A stretch of DNA of 64,000 bases, taken from Anastrepha obliqua. Its lineage: Eukaryota; Arthropoda; Insecta; Diptera; Tephritidae. Positions 35,473 to 46,621 of this stretch are shown here, in pieces. A program made the position numbers and the translations under genes. The notes below the pieces were generated by a model, which saw only the letters and a program-made list of their open reading frames with translations, was not told where the DNA came from and did not search any database. Location: assembly GCF_027943255.1 (NCBI RefSeq), contig NC_072894.1:77601601-77665600 (forward strand). Reading direction: 5' to 3'. How positions within the stretch are numbered: the first letter of the stretch is position 1; every line of letters begins with the position of its first letter.

Positions 35473-36140
35473 CAAGGTGAAGTCCAAAATAAACAAGACT
35501 AAAGCTAAAATAGAAACGACAGGAGCTTTGTTCTGATAACTTCGAGTTTATTTATTCAAAAAAGTTCCCTCTGGCCTCCATATACTGTTTAGCACGATCT
35601 AAAAGCTTTTCGAAAGAGCGTTTCAGGTCATTCACCGGAATACCCTTCAGGATGCCGGTACAAGCGTTTTGGATGGCCTCTACGAACGCAAAACGTTTTC
35701 CTTTCATGGCCAAATGCAATTTTCCAAATAAGTAGAAGTTACAGAGAGCCATATCAGGCGAATACGGTGAGAGATTGATAGTTAAAGAGAGATTTTTGGT
35801 CAAAAAATCAGTCACAAGAGTGGATCAATGAGATGGTGGATTATCACGCAACAAGCGCCAGCTTCCTCCTTTGCGGTATTCAGGACGAATTCGACGAATG
35901 CGGTGCAACAAACCCTTCAAAACTCCAGGGTAGATAATTGCATTGACGGTTTGGCCCGTTGGCACGAACACCTTGTGGACAATTCCCTTGGAATCGTAAA
36001 AACAAATGAGCATCAACTTGATTTTTAACTTCTTCAAACGCAATTTTTTGGGTGGTGGCTCGTCTGGGCCCTTCCTTCCAAGCCCAATGAATTGTTTTGG
36101 TTGGGTCTTCCAAATTTTTAATCTGTCCCTCCGAAAGCAT
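35473..36140 (-). mobile_element. Mariner copy 2 (CAAGGTGAAG family), 5'-truncated
   Basis: The terminal repeat CAAGGTGAAGTCCAAAAT follows TA at 35471-35472. The transposase reads on the minus strand: GPDEPPPKKLRL, then LLHRIRRIRPEYRKGG and LSPYSPDMALCNFYLFGKL with the third catalytic block (the Asp is replaced by Asn in LCNF). Sequence beyond about 36140 no longer matches the mariner. Confidence 0.8.
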
Positions 36141-36540
36141 TTGATTACGTTGGATTTGATTTGATTTAAAGGATACAAACAGTAAGAAATCAAAAATGCA
36201 TGCATAAAGTTAGAAGATGTGCTCCTCTTAATTGGAGCATAGGGCGGAAAATAGTCTCTTCCAACGGCTTCTATCATATGCATAGCTCCTAATCTGACTT
36301 CAGGAACCAAATTGCTCGCTTTCGGGTCCTCAACTATATTATCTTTGGGCGACCACGACCTCTTTTCCTTGTGGATTCCATTGAAAAGCCATTTTTGCTT
36401 TGTTGCTGTGTCCATCCAGCTATGTTGTGCAATCCAGCTCCATTTGCTCTTTTTGATTTTCAGGTTAGTGGATATATTATTTCTGAGAGGATGAAGGTTC
36501 TCGTTTGTTATGATAACTGACCGGAAAATTCTGTAGATTT
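36141..36540 (-). other. Unassigned open segment beside mariner copy 2
   Basis: A long minus-strand open frame continues upstream of the mariner part, beginning near 36415 with MDTATKQKWLFNGIHKEK. This part does not match mariner copies 1 or 3. It may be a piece of the non-LTR element whose reverse transcriptase fragment lies at 36681-36870, but I cannot show it. Confidence 0.3.
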
Positions 36541-36674
36541 TTCAGAGGCATCTGTTTACGAAAGCTTGTAGTCTACTGCAGACCATATCAATCAGTTTGA
36601 AAAAAAAACTGCACAAGCGCGCAGGAATATCTGTGTCTGCCCCCAGTGTTGTCATTTATCCAAATGATGAAAAG

Positions 36675-36880
36675 GTTCTGTCACCGGCGCATACGTTTTG
36701 TTTTTGCCATGTTCACTTTGTCCACCAACCGCGCATTTTCCACAAGGGCTTCTACTTTCTTCTGAGTGCCATACAGTGAAAGGGACAGGAAACAAATATC
36801 ATCTGTATAGTCCAGGTCGTAATAGCAGATAGGTTCCTGCGGATAAAATATTCTTTTTAGTGATAAGTTTTCCCTCGAAT
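36675..36880 (-). pseudogene. Non-LTR reverse transcriptase fragment
   Basis: The minus-strand frame contains DLDYTDDICFLSLSLYGTQ, a YADD-like catalytic box with Thr for Ala, then KVEALVENARLVDKVNMAKT, the palm/thumb junction of an RTE-like reverse transcriptase. Neighbouring frame sequence is lost. It lies between two mariner copies. Confidence 0.65.
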
Positions 36881-36884
36881 TATA

Positions 36885-38065
36885 CAAGATGAAGTCCAAA
36901 ATAAACAAGACTGGCGTCATAAAAATGTTTTTGATGGCGTAATCTTTTTAATGAGGTAATGCGTTGGAAGTTATATCCCTAGCTGACTTCCAGTGAAAGC
37001 TTGGTGACATTCGGTTCAGTTGAAGCGAAATTATTGCATCTAAAGTGTCAGAATGTTTGTGTCATCGGTACAAAAATGAGTTTCGAACAAAGAGCTCATA
37101 TCAAATGTTGTTTTAAAATGGGTAATACGTTTACCGAAACATTTTGAAAAAAATGTATGGCGATGATTGTCTATCTCGTGCCAGAGTTCAGAAAATAAAT
37201 GACAATGAACATATGGGCGGCCCAAAATCAGTACTCACCGAAAACTCCATCGAAATTGTTCGTAAATTTATAAAAATTAACCGAAATCATCGTTGAGTAT
37301 CTCCAAAGCTTCGATTTATCGCATTATAACTGATCATTTGGGCTTACGTAAGGTCTGTGCATGTTTCATTCCGCACAAGTTAACTGAGGACCAAAAGTTG
37401 CTCAGAATTCAACATTCGAAAGACTTCATTAAAGAGGCGAGAAAAAATGAGAACTTCCTTTACAACATGTAACAGGTGATGAAACGTGGTGTTTCCAACA
37501 TGAACCTGAAACTAAGTGTCAAAGTGCCGAATGGAAGGCCCCAGACGAGCCACCACCCAAAAAATCGGGTTTGGAGAAGTCAAAACTCAAGTCGATTTCC
37601 ATTTGTTTTTACGATTCCAAGGGAATTGTCCACAAAGAGTTCGTACCAATGGGCCAAACCGTCAATGCAATTTTCTATGCTGGAGTTTTGAAGGGTTTGT
37701 TGCACCGCATTCGTCGAATTCGTCCTGAATACCGCGAAGGAGGCGCTTATTGCATGATAATTCACCATCTCATCGATCCACTCTTGTGACTGATTTTTTG
37801 ACCAAAAATCTCTCTTTAACCATCAATCTCTCACCGTATTCGCCTGATATGGCTGTGACTTCTTCCTATTTGGAAAATTGCGTTTGGCCATGAAAGGAAA
37901 ACGTTTTGCGTACTTAGAGGCCATCCAAAAGGCTTGTACCGACATCCTGAAGGGTATTCCGGTCAATAACCTGAAACACTCTTTCGTAAAACTTTTAGAT
38001 CGCGCAAAACACTATATCGATGCCAGAAGGAACTATTTTGAATAAATAAACTCGAAGTTATCAGT
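36885..38065 (+). mobile_element. Mariner copy 3 (CAAGGTGAAG family), 3' end lost
   Basis: The left end CAAGATGAAGTCCAAAATAA follows TA at 36883-36884. The internal sequence tracks copy 1 closely: MSFEQRAHIKCCFKMGN, PDEPPPKKSGLEKSK, then LLHRIRRIRPEYREGG. Deletions and shifts are at about 37150, 37460 and 37850. The right terminal repeat is not found: similarity stops near 38065 at TCGAAGTTATCAG. Confidence 0.8.
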
Positions 38066-40575
38066 TGTGGGGTGCTTCAAGTCAGGGAAAGCATCGAGCC
38101 TTACAAATCGAGGAATTTGCATTTTTACGCCACCTTTAAACAATAGATTTTTTTTATGAAAATTTCAATTTTTCAATTTAATAGACTAAGAATAACCAAA
38201 GCTACCATTGGCTCAGGCGTTCATCAAAATCGCATGATGTTTGATACTCTTGTTGAACTAACCCCTGAGATCTCAATATCATGGTCATGACGCTACCGAT
38301 GCTCAGTTTTGTCAAACGTTTCAAGGCTGAACTGGGCTGTAAAAAAGCTGGGAAGGGTTATCTAAAAACTACAAGATAAATCAGAACATATTTAATAATA
38401 ATATATTTAACACGATGCAAGAGGAAGTTGCAGGGGCAGGTGTGTGTGCACCGGGGAAAAGATATTTTTTTGCTATATTTTTATTGCATAGAAGTGCAGA
38501 CCTTAAATAAGAACGCTATGACAGCAAGATACTAGGGTCGAACTCGAAGTCGCTTTACGGCCTTCCTCTCCAAATTAATTCTAAGCTTTCTGATAAGAAG
38601 ACAGTTTTAGCATAAACCCTTCGTCAAATATATGTAATTTCAAAGTTGCAATTTGTAGACTTCTGATCGAAATCATAAAATATACATACATCATTTAAAA
38701 AAATGTTGGCAGGACTTCCATAAAAATAATTTTTTCTTGGAGTTATTGTCGATTTGTTGGTCATAAAGAATGAAATGAAATATGTTGCTAATGCAATATG
38801 AACGGTTGAAAAAGAACTGTCTTAAACTGTAGAGTATTTTTCATTAAATAATATAATTTTTTTTATAGAGTTGCCAATAGATTTTCATCGAAAAAATTAA
38901 AAATCTTTAAATATACGTGTACATACATATACAAATATACATGAATACATATGTGTGCTTTGTGCGTATAAGGGGTGAAGGGGTTGGTTTAAAAAATTCC
39001 ACCATTAAGAAAGCAATCACAATAAATTACAATGCAAGCATCATAAAGTGAATAAGGACTAAATGAGATATAAAAAACATACATGTAGTACATATTTTTG
39101 TAGAGAAATATATATTTACATACATGCATGTAGATAATTGTGCTGATCTGACTGTGGCTGTAATGCACGCGATGCACGCAAACTCAAAATGTAAACAACC
39201 CCACAACAGACCGAATATCAAAACAAAACCCCTAAAGAATAAAAATAACAGTTACTTTCAGCATTGGAAGTCGCTTGCCGACACATTTATCAGCTTTTGG
39301 TATTTCACAAACTTTCGGTTGAACCTTTCAGTCTGCCGCGTTGCAAACGATGCGGGGAGGTGAGGGTGGTATATAGTAATAGCGTCCAACAGGCCCTCAT
39401 TCTTAAGAGATTGTTCTGTATACCAGAACAACCCTTAAAGCGATGGATATTGGCCAAAACAAAACCGTTAGGGTGACCAGAGGTATCAATTATAAATTAT
39501 TTTATGAAATCGTGTTCACTTAGTATTTTTAAATTTTCACTGCTCGTATGGATGAATCATTAAAAATTTAACGCGGAAAAGGAAATATAGCAATTTACCT
39601 AAAGAGCAATAGAGCAATTTACCAGCAAAGCATCCTTCCCCCAGGAGCAAATCATCCATACGCCATGTACACTCATAGATAGAAGTTCGAGCATCAGTCG
39701 AAGCTAGCGAATCGGATGTAAACGCCATGACAAATTTATCATGTAACTGTTTGATATACATATGTGTATGTGTGTTGATACATAAAACAAGATAAATCCA
39801 AGCACTCAAACGATAGCTACGTATGCATGTATATGCATTGCGAGAGATTTTACTTCGTATTCATTTGAAAAGATATTTTTGCAAAATGGCTAAACAAATT
39901 AGCGTGATTCGATAATTCCTACGACAGTTGATTCTACGTTGCCATAATGACCCCGATTTATATCCGGCCAATAACTGTCATATCACCAGAATTCCCCAAA
40001 ATTTTATGGGAAATATTTTATGATTCTACAATATTGAGGGCTTGCAAAGGGAATAGCTAATCTAATTTGCATAGTAGGATATATGGCACCTTCTTGATTT
40101 GAAAACGCATTAGTTTACTTTTATATTGGATTAATTCAGCCTTTGCTTAGTTTTTTTTTAAGAAAAGTTCCCCACCATTTGACTCTTATATTGACACAGA
40201 AGGAGCAGATATCTTAGTCAAAAGAGTGTCAGTCATAAACTTTATTAAACCGATACTATACTTCGGGTTTCCATGGAGTTTCTTATAATCTATAGAAACC
40301 CGACTCATTCCAGAAATATAACAGTGCTGATCCCCAGCTTACAAGCCTTTGCATAAGACGAGTCAGAGGGTACAATATCAGCAGGTCGGGGTATACTGGG
40401 AGTGCCGGGAAATGGCGTATATCACTAGTATGTGATATAATAAAGACAGCTCTGATTTTTCCGGAATTACCCTAACTAAAATGTGCGTTTCCTCGAGAGT
40501 ATGAGTCACATATTTACAAGTATTGAAGGTAAGCTCATTGGTGTACGACAATTGATTAGTACATATGAAAAACGA
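38066..40575. other. Long spacer without a supported gene
   Basis: Mostly AT-rich. An ATG-less open stretch at 39264-39476 (MEVACRHIYQLL onward, with a CKRCG motif) has some protein-like look but no family I recognise. Tandem TACATA-type simple repeats occur near 38930-39130. A possible leader for the rhomboid gene could lie here, but there is no evidence for one. Confidence 0.4.
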
Positions 40576-40817
40576 AAAACAAGAAAACAAAAAAAAAAAA
40601 AATAAACAATATGGTCACCCAAAAGCTATTTCCAATTGTAACCAAAACAACCGGCTACTGGCTCACACAGCATTTCAGCAACCACACAGAGTTAGTTATC
40701 ATTTTGTCGTCTACCGTTTTGGGGGTGTTGCAAAAGTTATATTTATCCTTACTGCGCGCGTTTTCAAAATTTGCCGGTCGCGTGTTCGTGTGGTGACAAG
40801 GAAAACAAGAAAACAAA
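40576..40817 (-). mobile_element. Small retroposon, long copy, with 16-bp target-site duplication
   Basis: AAAACAAGAAAACAAA at 40576-40591 is repeated exactly at 40802-40817, flanking a 210-bp segment. The segment begins with an A-run (plus strand) and shares about 145 bp (from CAATATGGTCACCC to ATCCTTACTG) with the copy at 43192-43351. The shorter copy lacks the right 50 bp, so the common, constant end is the A-rich one. By the usual rule that 5' ends vary, RNA sense would be minus, with a T-rich 3' end. No protein frame or tRNA-type box pair is seen. Confidence 0.7.
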
Positions 40818-40889
40818 GCAAGATAACGAAAGTAGTGAGAATAAATAGTGAAACCACAGTGCATAGTGCGCGGGTGCGTGGCTAATTGA

Positions 40890-41985
40890 TAATACCTATG
40901 CATGGATGTATGCAGCTAAAATTTAGAGTGAGAGTGGTGTTCAGGTAGATTTTTTTTCGCAAAGCTATTTTGCGCTTTAATATCTATATAAAATTTTCGA
41001 CACAAACACATACATAGAGGTGGATATATCGTGTGCACACATACTTATATATGGACGTAACATACAAGTAATAAACGCCGGCATTGCAATTTTGAGTCTT
41101 TCTACTTACGTCAACTGCTTTATCGACATTACTGCCATTGTTATGGTTATGTTTTGACTATGCACTTGCAAGCGTTGTGGGCACCGCCGGTCCAGTAATT
41201 AAAGGTTTCCGACCCTCTATATCCGTCATTGTGGTTTTTGTGGTCGTTGTACTCTTTATCAACACAACAAAACGTGTTCTAACAAAACACTAATACTTCC
41301 ATACTTTTGCATGTGTGTCCTTTGTGTGACTGGTAACATCACGTTTTCACCCTGTTATTATCGTGCATTATATTTTGTAGTTCTCTGGTAAGGAGATTCT
41401 CTGCATTCAGGTATTGATTTTCCGCAACTTTTTGTGACTTTCTTAAAGTACTGGAAAGCGTTGAGTACATGAAAAACTGAAAAGAGAAGTTTCCACTTAC
41501 CAACTAAAGAAGTAGATTATCTCAAGTGAAGTATGCACTTACAAAAATTTACATACTAAGAAGATGAGAGTGGAGAAAATCAAAACAAAAGACAACAAAA
41601 GCAAGCATTTGAAGCATTTCCACAGGAGTAAAATCGAGGTGCTGTAAATAAGATGAGTGTATAGTTGGAAAAATATACCAGGCAATATTTGCTCAGGTCA
41701 AAATCACAAGACTACACGATAATAATAAAATTTCATTAAATATAGCTGAAGTCAAAATATTTAATCATAAATATTTAAAAATAAATTAAAAAAAATAATA
41801 ATTTTTCAATAATAAAATTTAAGGTTGACATCAACGTACAAAGTCAAAACTACCTAATAAAATAGAGGAAGAATGCAAAAGTAAAGGTTTTCTTCGAGAA
41901 GGAATAATTTATATGTTTTGATTGATATTAACAAGAACTCTTCGAATTTTATGCGTTTATCTTCTTGAATTTATTACAAACCATC
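40890..41985. other. Spacer without a supported gene
   Basis: No coding frame, repeat family or RNA gene recognised. The sequence is moderately AT-rich. Confidence 0.35.
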
Positions 41986-42930
41986 ATCGTCATCATCATT
42001 TGGCGCTACAGTTCCTTGTGAGCTTTGGCCTGCAAGACGGCTTTTCGCCATTCTTGGCGTTCACATGCTATCTTTTCCAAATTTTGGACTGTCATTGTTA
42101 GAAGGTCCGCTGCTACTTTGTCTCTCCATCGTAGTCTGGGCCTTCTGTGTTATGTGCGATTATGTGTTACTCAATGTACAACAGGTACGATTTGCTCTCT
42201 ATTACGTGCCCTACCCATATGACCTTTATAAATATATATATATATATATATCATATATATCATATATATATATATGATTGGCGCGTAAATCCTTTTTTGG
42301 GTGTTTGGTCGAGCTCCTCCTCCTATTTTTGGCGTGTGTCTTAATGTTGTTCCACAAATGGAGCGACCTACAGTTTCAAGCCGACTCCAAACGGCAGATA
42401 ATTTTTATGAGGAGCTTTTTCATGGCAGAAATACATTCGAAGGTTTGCCATTGCCTGCCGAGGGACGACCGCTATTAGAAAAGCTTTTCTCTCGTTTTGG
42501 TCTTTCACCGAGATTCGAACCTACATTCTTTCTGAATCGTTTGGGTCTTTATAAATCGCATTACGCCATCTCCTTGTATTAGATCAATTATCACGTCATT
42601 TGTCCTAACTCTCCACTATCTTTCTTTACTGGTCTATGTATTTTTCTACAAGTTTTTTCTGCACTCTCCTCAGTTCCTCCTGATCATTCGTTATCTTTGT
42701 CATGTCTCCGCGCCATAGCATAAGACTGATCTCACCATTGATTGGCATATTGTCGTTTTGCATTTCTTGTTGATTAGCTTTGCTTTGCTGCATATAGTCT
42801 CTCGCTCTGCTAGTTAATAATATCCCAGATAGGCAAAGGTTTCAATCTCTCGAAATTGTAGTCGTTCATATTTAGTGTTCTTGGTCGTCTTCTGCTCACG
42901 GATCTCGATAGTACCATGTATAAGCAAAGA
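41985..42930 (-). pseudogene. Non-LTR retrotransposon C-terminal region, split by a SINE
   Basis: Read on the minus strand from 42925 downward: FREIETFAYLG (the thumb block), then a TYGSETW-like block near 42710 (LMLWRGDMTKITNDQEELRR) and the following RVQKKLVEKYID. After the SINE at about 42272-42580 comes RRPRLRWRDKVAADL near 42130 and a terminal WRKAVLQAKAHKEL then stop near 42000. This is the order at the end of RTE-like elements. Many stops show it is dead. The same protein region appears on the plus strand at 55680-56140. Confidence 0.6.
42236..42580 (-). repeat. SINE copy inserted in a non-LTR element, with AT microsatellite tail
   Basis: TTGGCGCGTAAATCCTTTTT through GAGATTCGAACCTACATTC shows nearly the whole abundant SINE, RNA sense minus. 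It is preceded by a (TA)n tract at 42236-42272, which corresponds to the 3' simple-sequence tail. Box B is visible near 42510. The box A end is eroded. Confidence 0.8.
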
Positions 42931-43178
42931 TCTGTATTTTGTGTAGCGAACCAAGTATCGAACACTAGTTTTTGATTTTTTTCATTATCACGGCAGCTAC
43001 GTGAAAATAGCTTGTCGGCAGTTCCATTGTATTGGCTTGCGTTCGCATTTGACGGTGACTAGTGATAAACTCGGTCACTTGACGAAGGAGGTTAGATTTG
43101 TCGTATTGCTCTATATGCTATTGTCCTTTGTTCGGTGTAGCTCTAACTTAGAGTTTGTAAGATCTTAGTAGTCCACCC

Positions 43179-43364
43179 TAATTATGAGAGGAAAAAATAA
43201 AAAAGCAATATGTTCACCCAAAAGCTATATTCAATTGTAACCAAAACAACCGGCTACTGGCTCACACAGAACTTCAGCTACCACACGAACTTAGTTATCA
43301 TTTTGTCGTCTACCGTTTTGGTGTTGCAAAAGTTATATTTATCCTTACTGGTAATTATGAGAGG
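43179..43364 (-). mobile_element. Small retroposon, short copy, with 13-bp target-site duplication
   Basis: TAATTATGAGAGG at 43179-43191 is repeated exactly at 43352-43364. The enclosed 160 bp begin with an A-rich tract and match the copy at 40592-40801 over CCAAAAGCTAT, ACCAAAACAACCGGCTACTG and TCATTTTGTCGTCTACCGTT. The right end stops at CCTTACTG, where the longer copy continues. Details of orientation are as for the long copy. Confidence 0.75.
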
Positions 43365-43450
43365 TGTTGAAGTAAGGAACCACCCTGTCCTTTTCTCGCC
43401 GATTTGTGCACTGCTAATTTACCCTGCCTACTATGATCTCTGGCTCCCTA

Positions 43451-44463
43451 AAGGATCCGGCACTCGAAGTGTAACCAATTAAAAGGGCAAAAAATTTAGT
43501 TTGGAAAAGGTAAAAATGTGTGAAAATAATACAAAATTAAGAATCAATTTACTTTTGATCGATATGACCACCTTTTGCCTTGACCATGACCTTGAGACGG
43601 TCCTGAAATGAATCGCAAGCTGCCCGAATGTGACTTGCAGGTATTTTGGCCCACTCGCGGACAATGGCTTTTTTCAGCGTCTCGAGACTGGTGAATCTTT
43701 TAGTTCGAACCCTGCTCTCCAAAATGGGCTAAAGAGGATAATCCATCGGATTCACGTCTGGTGATTATGAGAGCCATTGTGTGGACGTTACGAAGTTTGC
43801 AACGTGGGTTTTTAGTTATTCTTGGTCCACTCGAGCTTTGTGAGACGGTGTCGACGGGTCTGCCAACGAAATGTTTGTCTACCACGGCTTCAAAGCAACC
43901 TCCAGAATACTTGAATAATTTTCTCGTCAGAAAACACAATGTTCGGAAATTGTTGGCTTTCGGCCAAGCGAAGCAACTCCTTCACTCTCTCAAGTCAGAT
44001 TTGTTGCTGCTTTGGTGTGAGATCTTGCGCCTTTTGGATCTTGTAAGGCTTGACTTCGATATCATGTTTCAGTATGAGGCGGATGCTTTCAGTTCTTTCG
44101 TTTTCGCTTCTTCCCTTTTTGAACAATTTCACGTGACGTTGCAGTCTTTCGATGACTACCCCCATGACGTTCTGCGATGTTACCAGTATCATTGTAACGA
44201 TTAATGGTGCGATAAACAAAAACTGTATTTACTTTATGGTGCGCACGAACAATCGCTGGTTGTGGTTATCCAGACAAATATAATGCCATCACACCATTAC
44301 GTTTGAAATCCATTACTGATTTTCTTTACTCTCGGCAAAATGCTTCCGCGCTCTTGCAAACAATACTCTGGACTGTCATTTAGCCAACTAACAGACAGCT
44401 GATGCCCGTGTGTCAGGTGCGCGAGCGGTCTGAAGTTGGTTACACTTCGAGTGCCGGACCCTG
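43451..44463 (-). mobile_element. Tc1-like element with inverted ends, broken transposase
   Basis: The ends match as inverted repeats: TCCGGCACTCGAAGTGTAAC at about 43455-43474 and its reverse complement at 44437-44456. On the minus strand: MEFKRNGVMALYLSG near 44300 (N-terminal helix-turn-helix start), then a KAQDLTPKQQQ region near 44000, FSDEK-like sequence near 43935, and a C-terminus KVMVKAKGGHIDQK near 43560. The last two catalytic blocks are deleted. The element measures about 1.0 kb, against about 1.6 kb usual. A smaller deletion derivative is at 33013-33243. Confidence 0.75.
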
Positions 44464-44469
44464 AAAATT

Positions 44470-46570
44470 ATGTGTGTGGTGTATTTAGAGCTTTAGTTAC
44501 TTTTAAGTGAACTTTAAGTGAACACTTAGAACAAACATTATTAAAAAACCCATGGAGTTGTCACATGAATAAATATTTGTAACTAAAGTTGCGGTGGACT
44601 TATAAAATTAGTGAATTACACTAAATGTGTGAATTAGAAAAGATTTAAAATATTGCATTGCAGTTGCTCTTCCTATTTCCCCGAGCTCGGAAAACCAATA
44701 TTATTATTTACCAAATTTACCAAATCGAAATAATTAAACTATTTATTTTTTTACATCTCAAAACCTAGTGTGGCATACCGACATTGGCGGGGTAAAATCA
44801 TTGTGTTCAAGAGAGCTCTTGATCCTCTTATTTACTGAATCCAGGTCTGGGAAAAATTATATGACGGAGTTTGCTACGAATAATGTTGTTCTTACCGTAT
44901 ATTTATAGCTCATCGGTGGGAAAATTCCTAGGCATGTCCCTGTGACTAGAACATTACGAAGCCAGCTTATTAAACCCTCTCCCTCAAGTGAAATCCATTT
45001 GAATGTAAAATAGCTCCGATTTATGACAAAATTCAAGATTTTACTCGATAGAATGACTTCGCCGCTTGAATCACTGCTTTACTCTTCCATTTGACATTAT
45101 AATGGGTCCATAAACAGCAAACAATTTTTTGGTTGTAATAATACTGAAGAACGTATCGAATTTTCTTCGCTGTTTTCTTTATCTTTTTGAAGTGTAATGA
45201 CGCCTTCAAATTGGCATATAGTATTATGCCGTATCACACAATCCATCCATCCATCGGGCGATATGACTTACATTCAAAACTTTTTATTTCAGCTAATATT
45301 TCAAAAAAATTCTAAATTTTATCTACTTTGATCAAAATTTAATTCGAATTTATCAAAATATCTTACAACTCACAATCTATCTTTAAAGTTCAGGCAAATG
45401 CAGTAGGCATAACTCGAATTTATTATTTTGTCTTAATTTTGTTCTCTGTTTTCTGTTTTTTAATTTTTTATTGTACTAAAAATCCGTAATGCACTTATAA
45501 TACATACACGACATGAGGAAGAACAATGACCCTCGGCACTAAAAACAGCGGAAATGCCATTAAACTTCCCTGGAAAATCGTGTTTTCGTGCTTTTGGCGT
45601 ATTTAAAATCTTTTGTTGTTAGTTCGAAAATTGCTTTCATTGCTAAAGGGCGCAAAGATAAACAACACAGGGGTAAAATTTCTAACCATAGTTAATTGGT
45701 GTTGTCGTGATGGTAATTTAATTTGTTTGCGAGCAAGTTCTGGCTAATAATAATTTCAGCAAATATCGGCAAATTAACCGTTTTGGAAGGAAAGGAAGGA
45801 AATTTTGCGAATTTTATATTCGAAAGGGGTGCGATAAGTGGCAGGAGTACATATATACATATACAAATTTGTGTAGTAGTGTTAAAACAAGCGGAAGCAA
45901 TAAAATTATTTCCCGGGCATGAAATAGACTCTGGCATTGATGGCCGGAAGTAGTCTATGATTAAACGGGATTTTATTTTCTGGCCCCACAAATATTCACG
46001 AAGCAGTTATTGAAGAAAACTTCAACGTGAATTACAAATACTGTAGGGCGGAAATTAACATTTTATAAGCAGAATGTATTTTTATATACTCCGTCCAGTA
46101 TAAAACCAAAGCAGTATCAATCTTCACAAACAAACACATTGAAGTGAAGAATATATAATAACTACTAATAAATAAATTCAAAAACACCAAACGAACGCGA
46201 TTCGAACCAACGTTCACGTGTATAGAAGCGAATAGTGCTACATCAACACCACAAACGCAATCATTTCACTCGCTCATATTTGCGTACTAGAATATAATAG
46301 TCAAATTCTATAATCAAAACCACGAGATTCGTTGCATACTTTTAGGCATAACGAAAAGAATGACACTTTTGTACACAGCGAAAAATACATGACAAATAAT
46401 GCTAAAAAGATATTTATGTAATAAAAAAAAAATGAATAATTTAAAAATAAAATGAATTGTTAAAATATAAAACTTATATGTTGCATCAAATAGACTTGGA
46501 GCTTTTGGGCTACAGATAGCATTATAAGTATGATGTGCTGCGATTGTTTGTAGTCTCAATTTGGCTATAG
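44470..46570. other. Spacer upstream of the rhomboid-family gene
   Basis: AT-rich sequence. Open stretches at 45723-45953 and its complement show no family. Candidate for the 5' region of the following gene, but no promoter motif is convincing. Confidence 0.35.
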
Positions 46571-46621
46571 AAAAAGTGTGAGTTATCAAAGGTAGAGGTG
46601 CTGGTGAGGTGTAGAAGCGGC

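Noticed and set aside
39264..39476. Open frame with a CKRCG motif as a zinc-finger gene
   Set aside because: Only one Cys pair, no partner His/Cys at finger spacing and no splice support.
42301..42582. A 93-residue proline/charged peptide frame
   Set aside because: It is a translation of the SINE; similar frames at 25215, 33529 and 62480 arise from the same repeat.
45723..45991. Overlapping open frames on both strands
   Set aside because: Neither has a domain, splice context or repeat match; chance frames.
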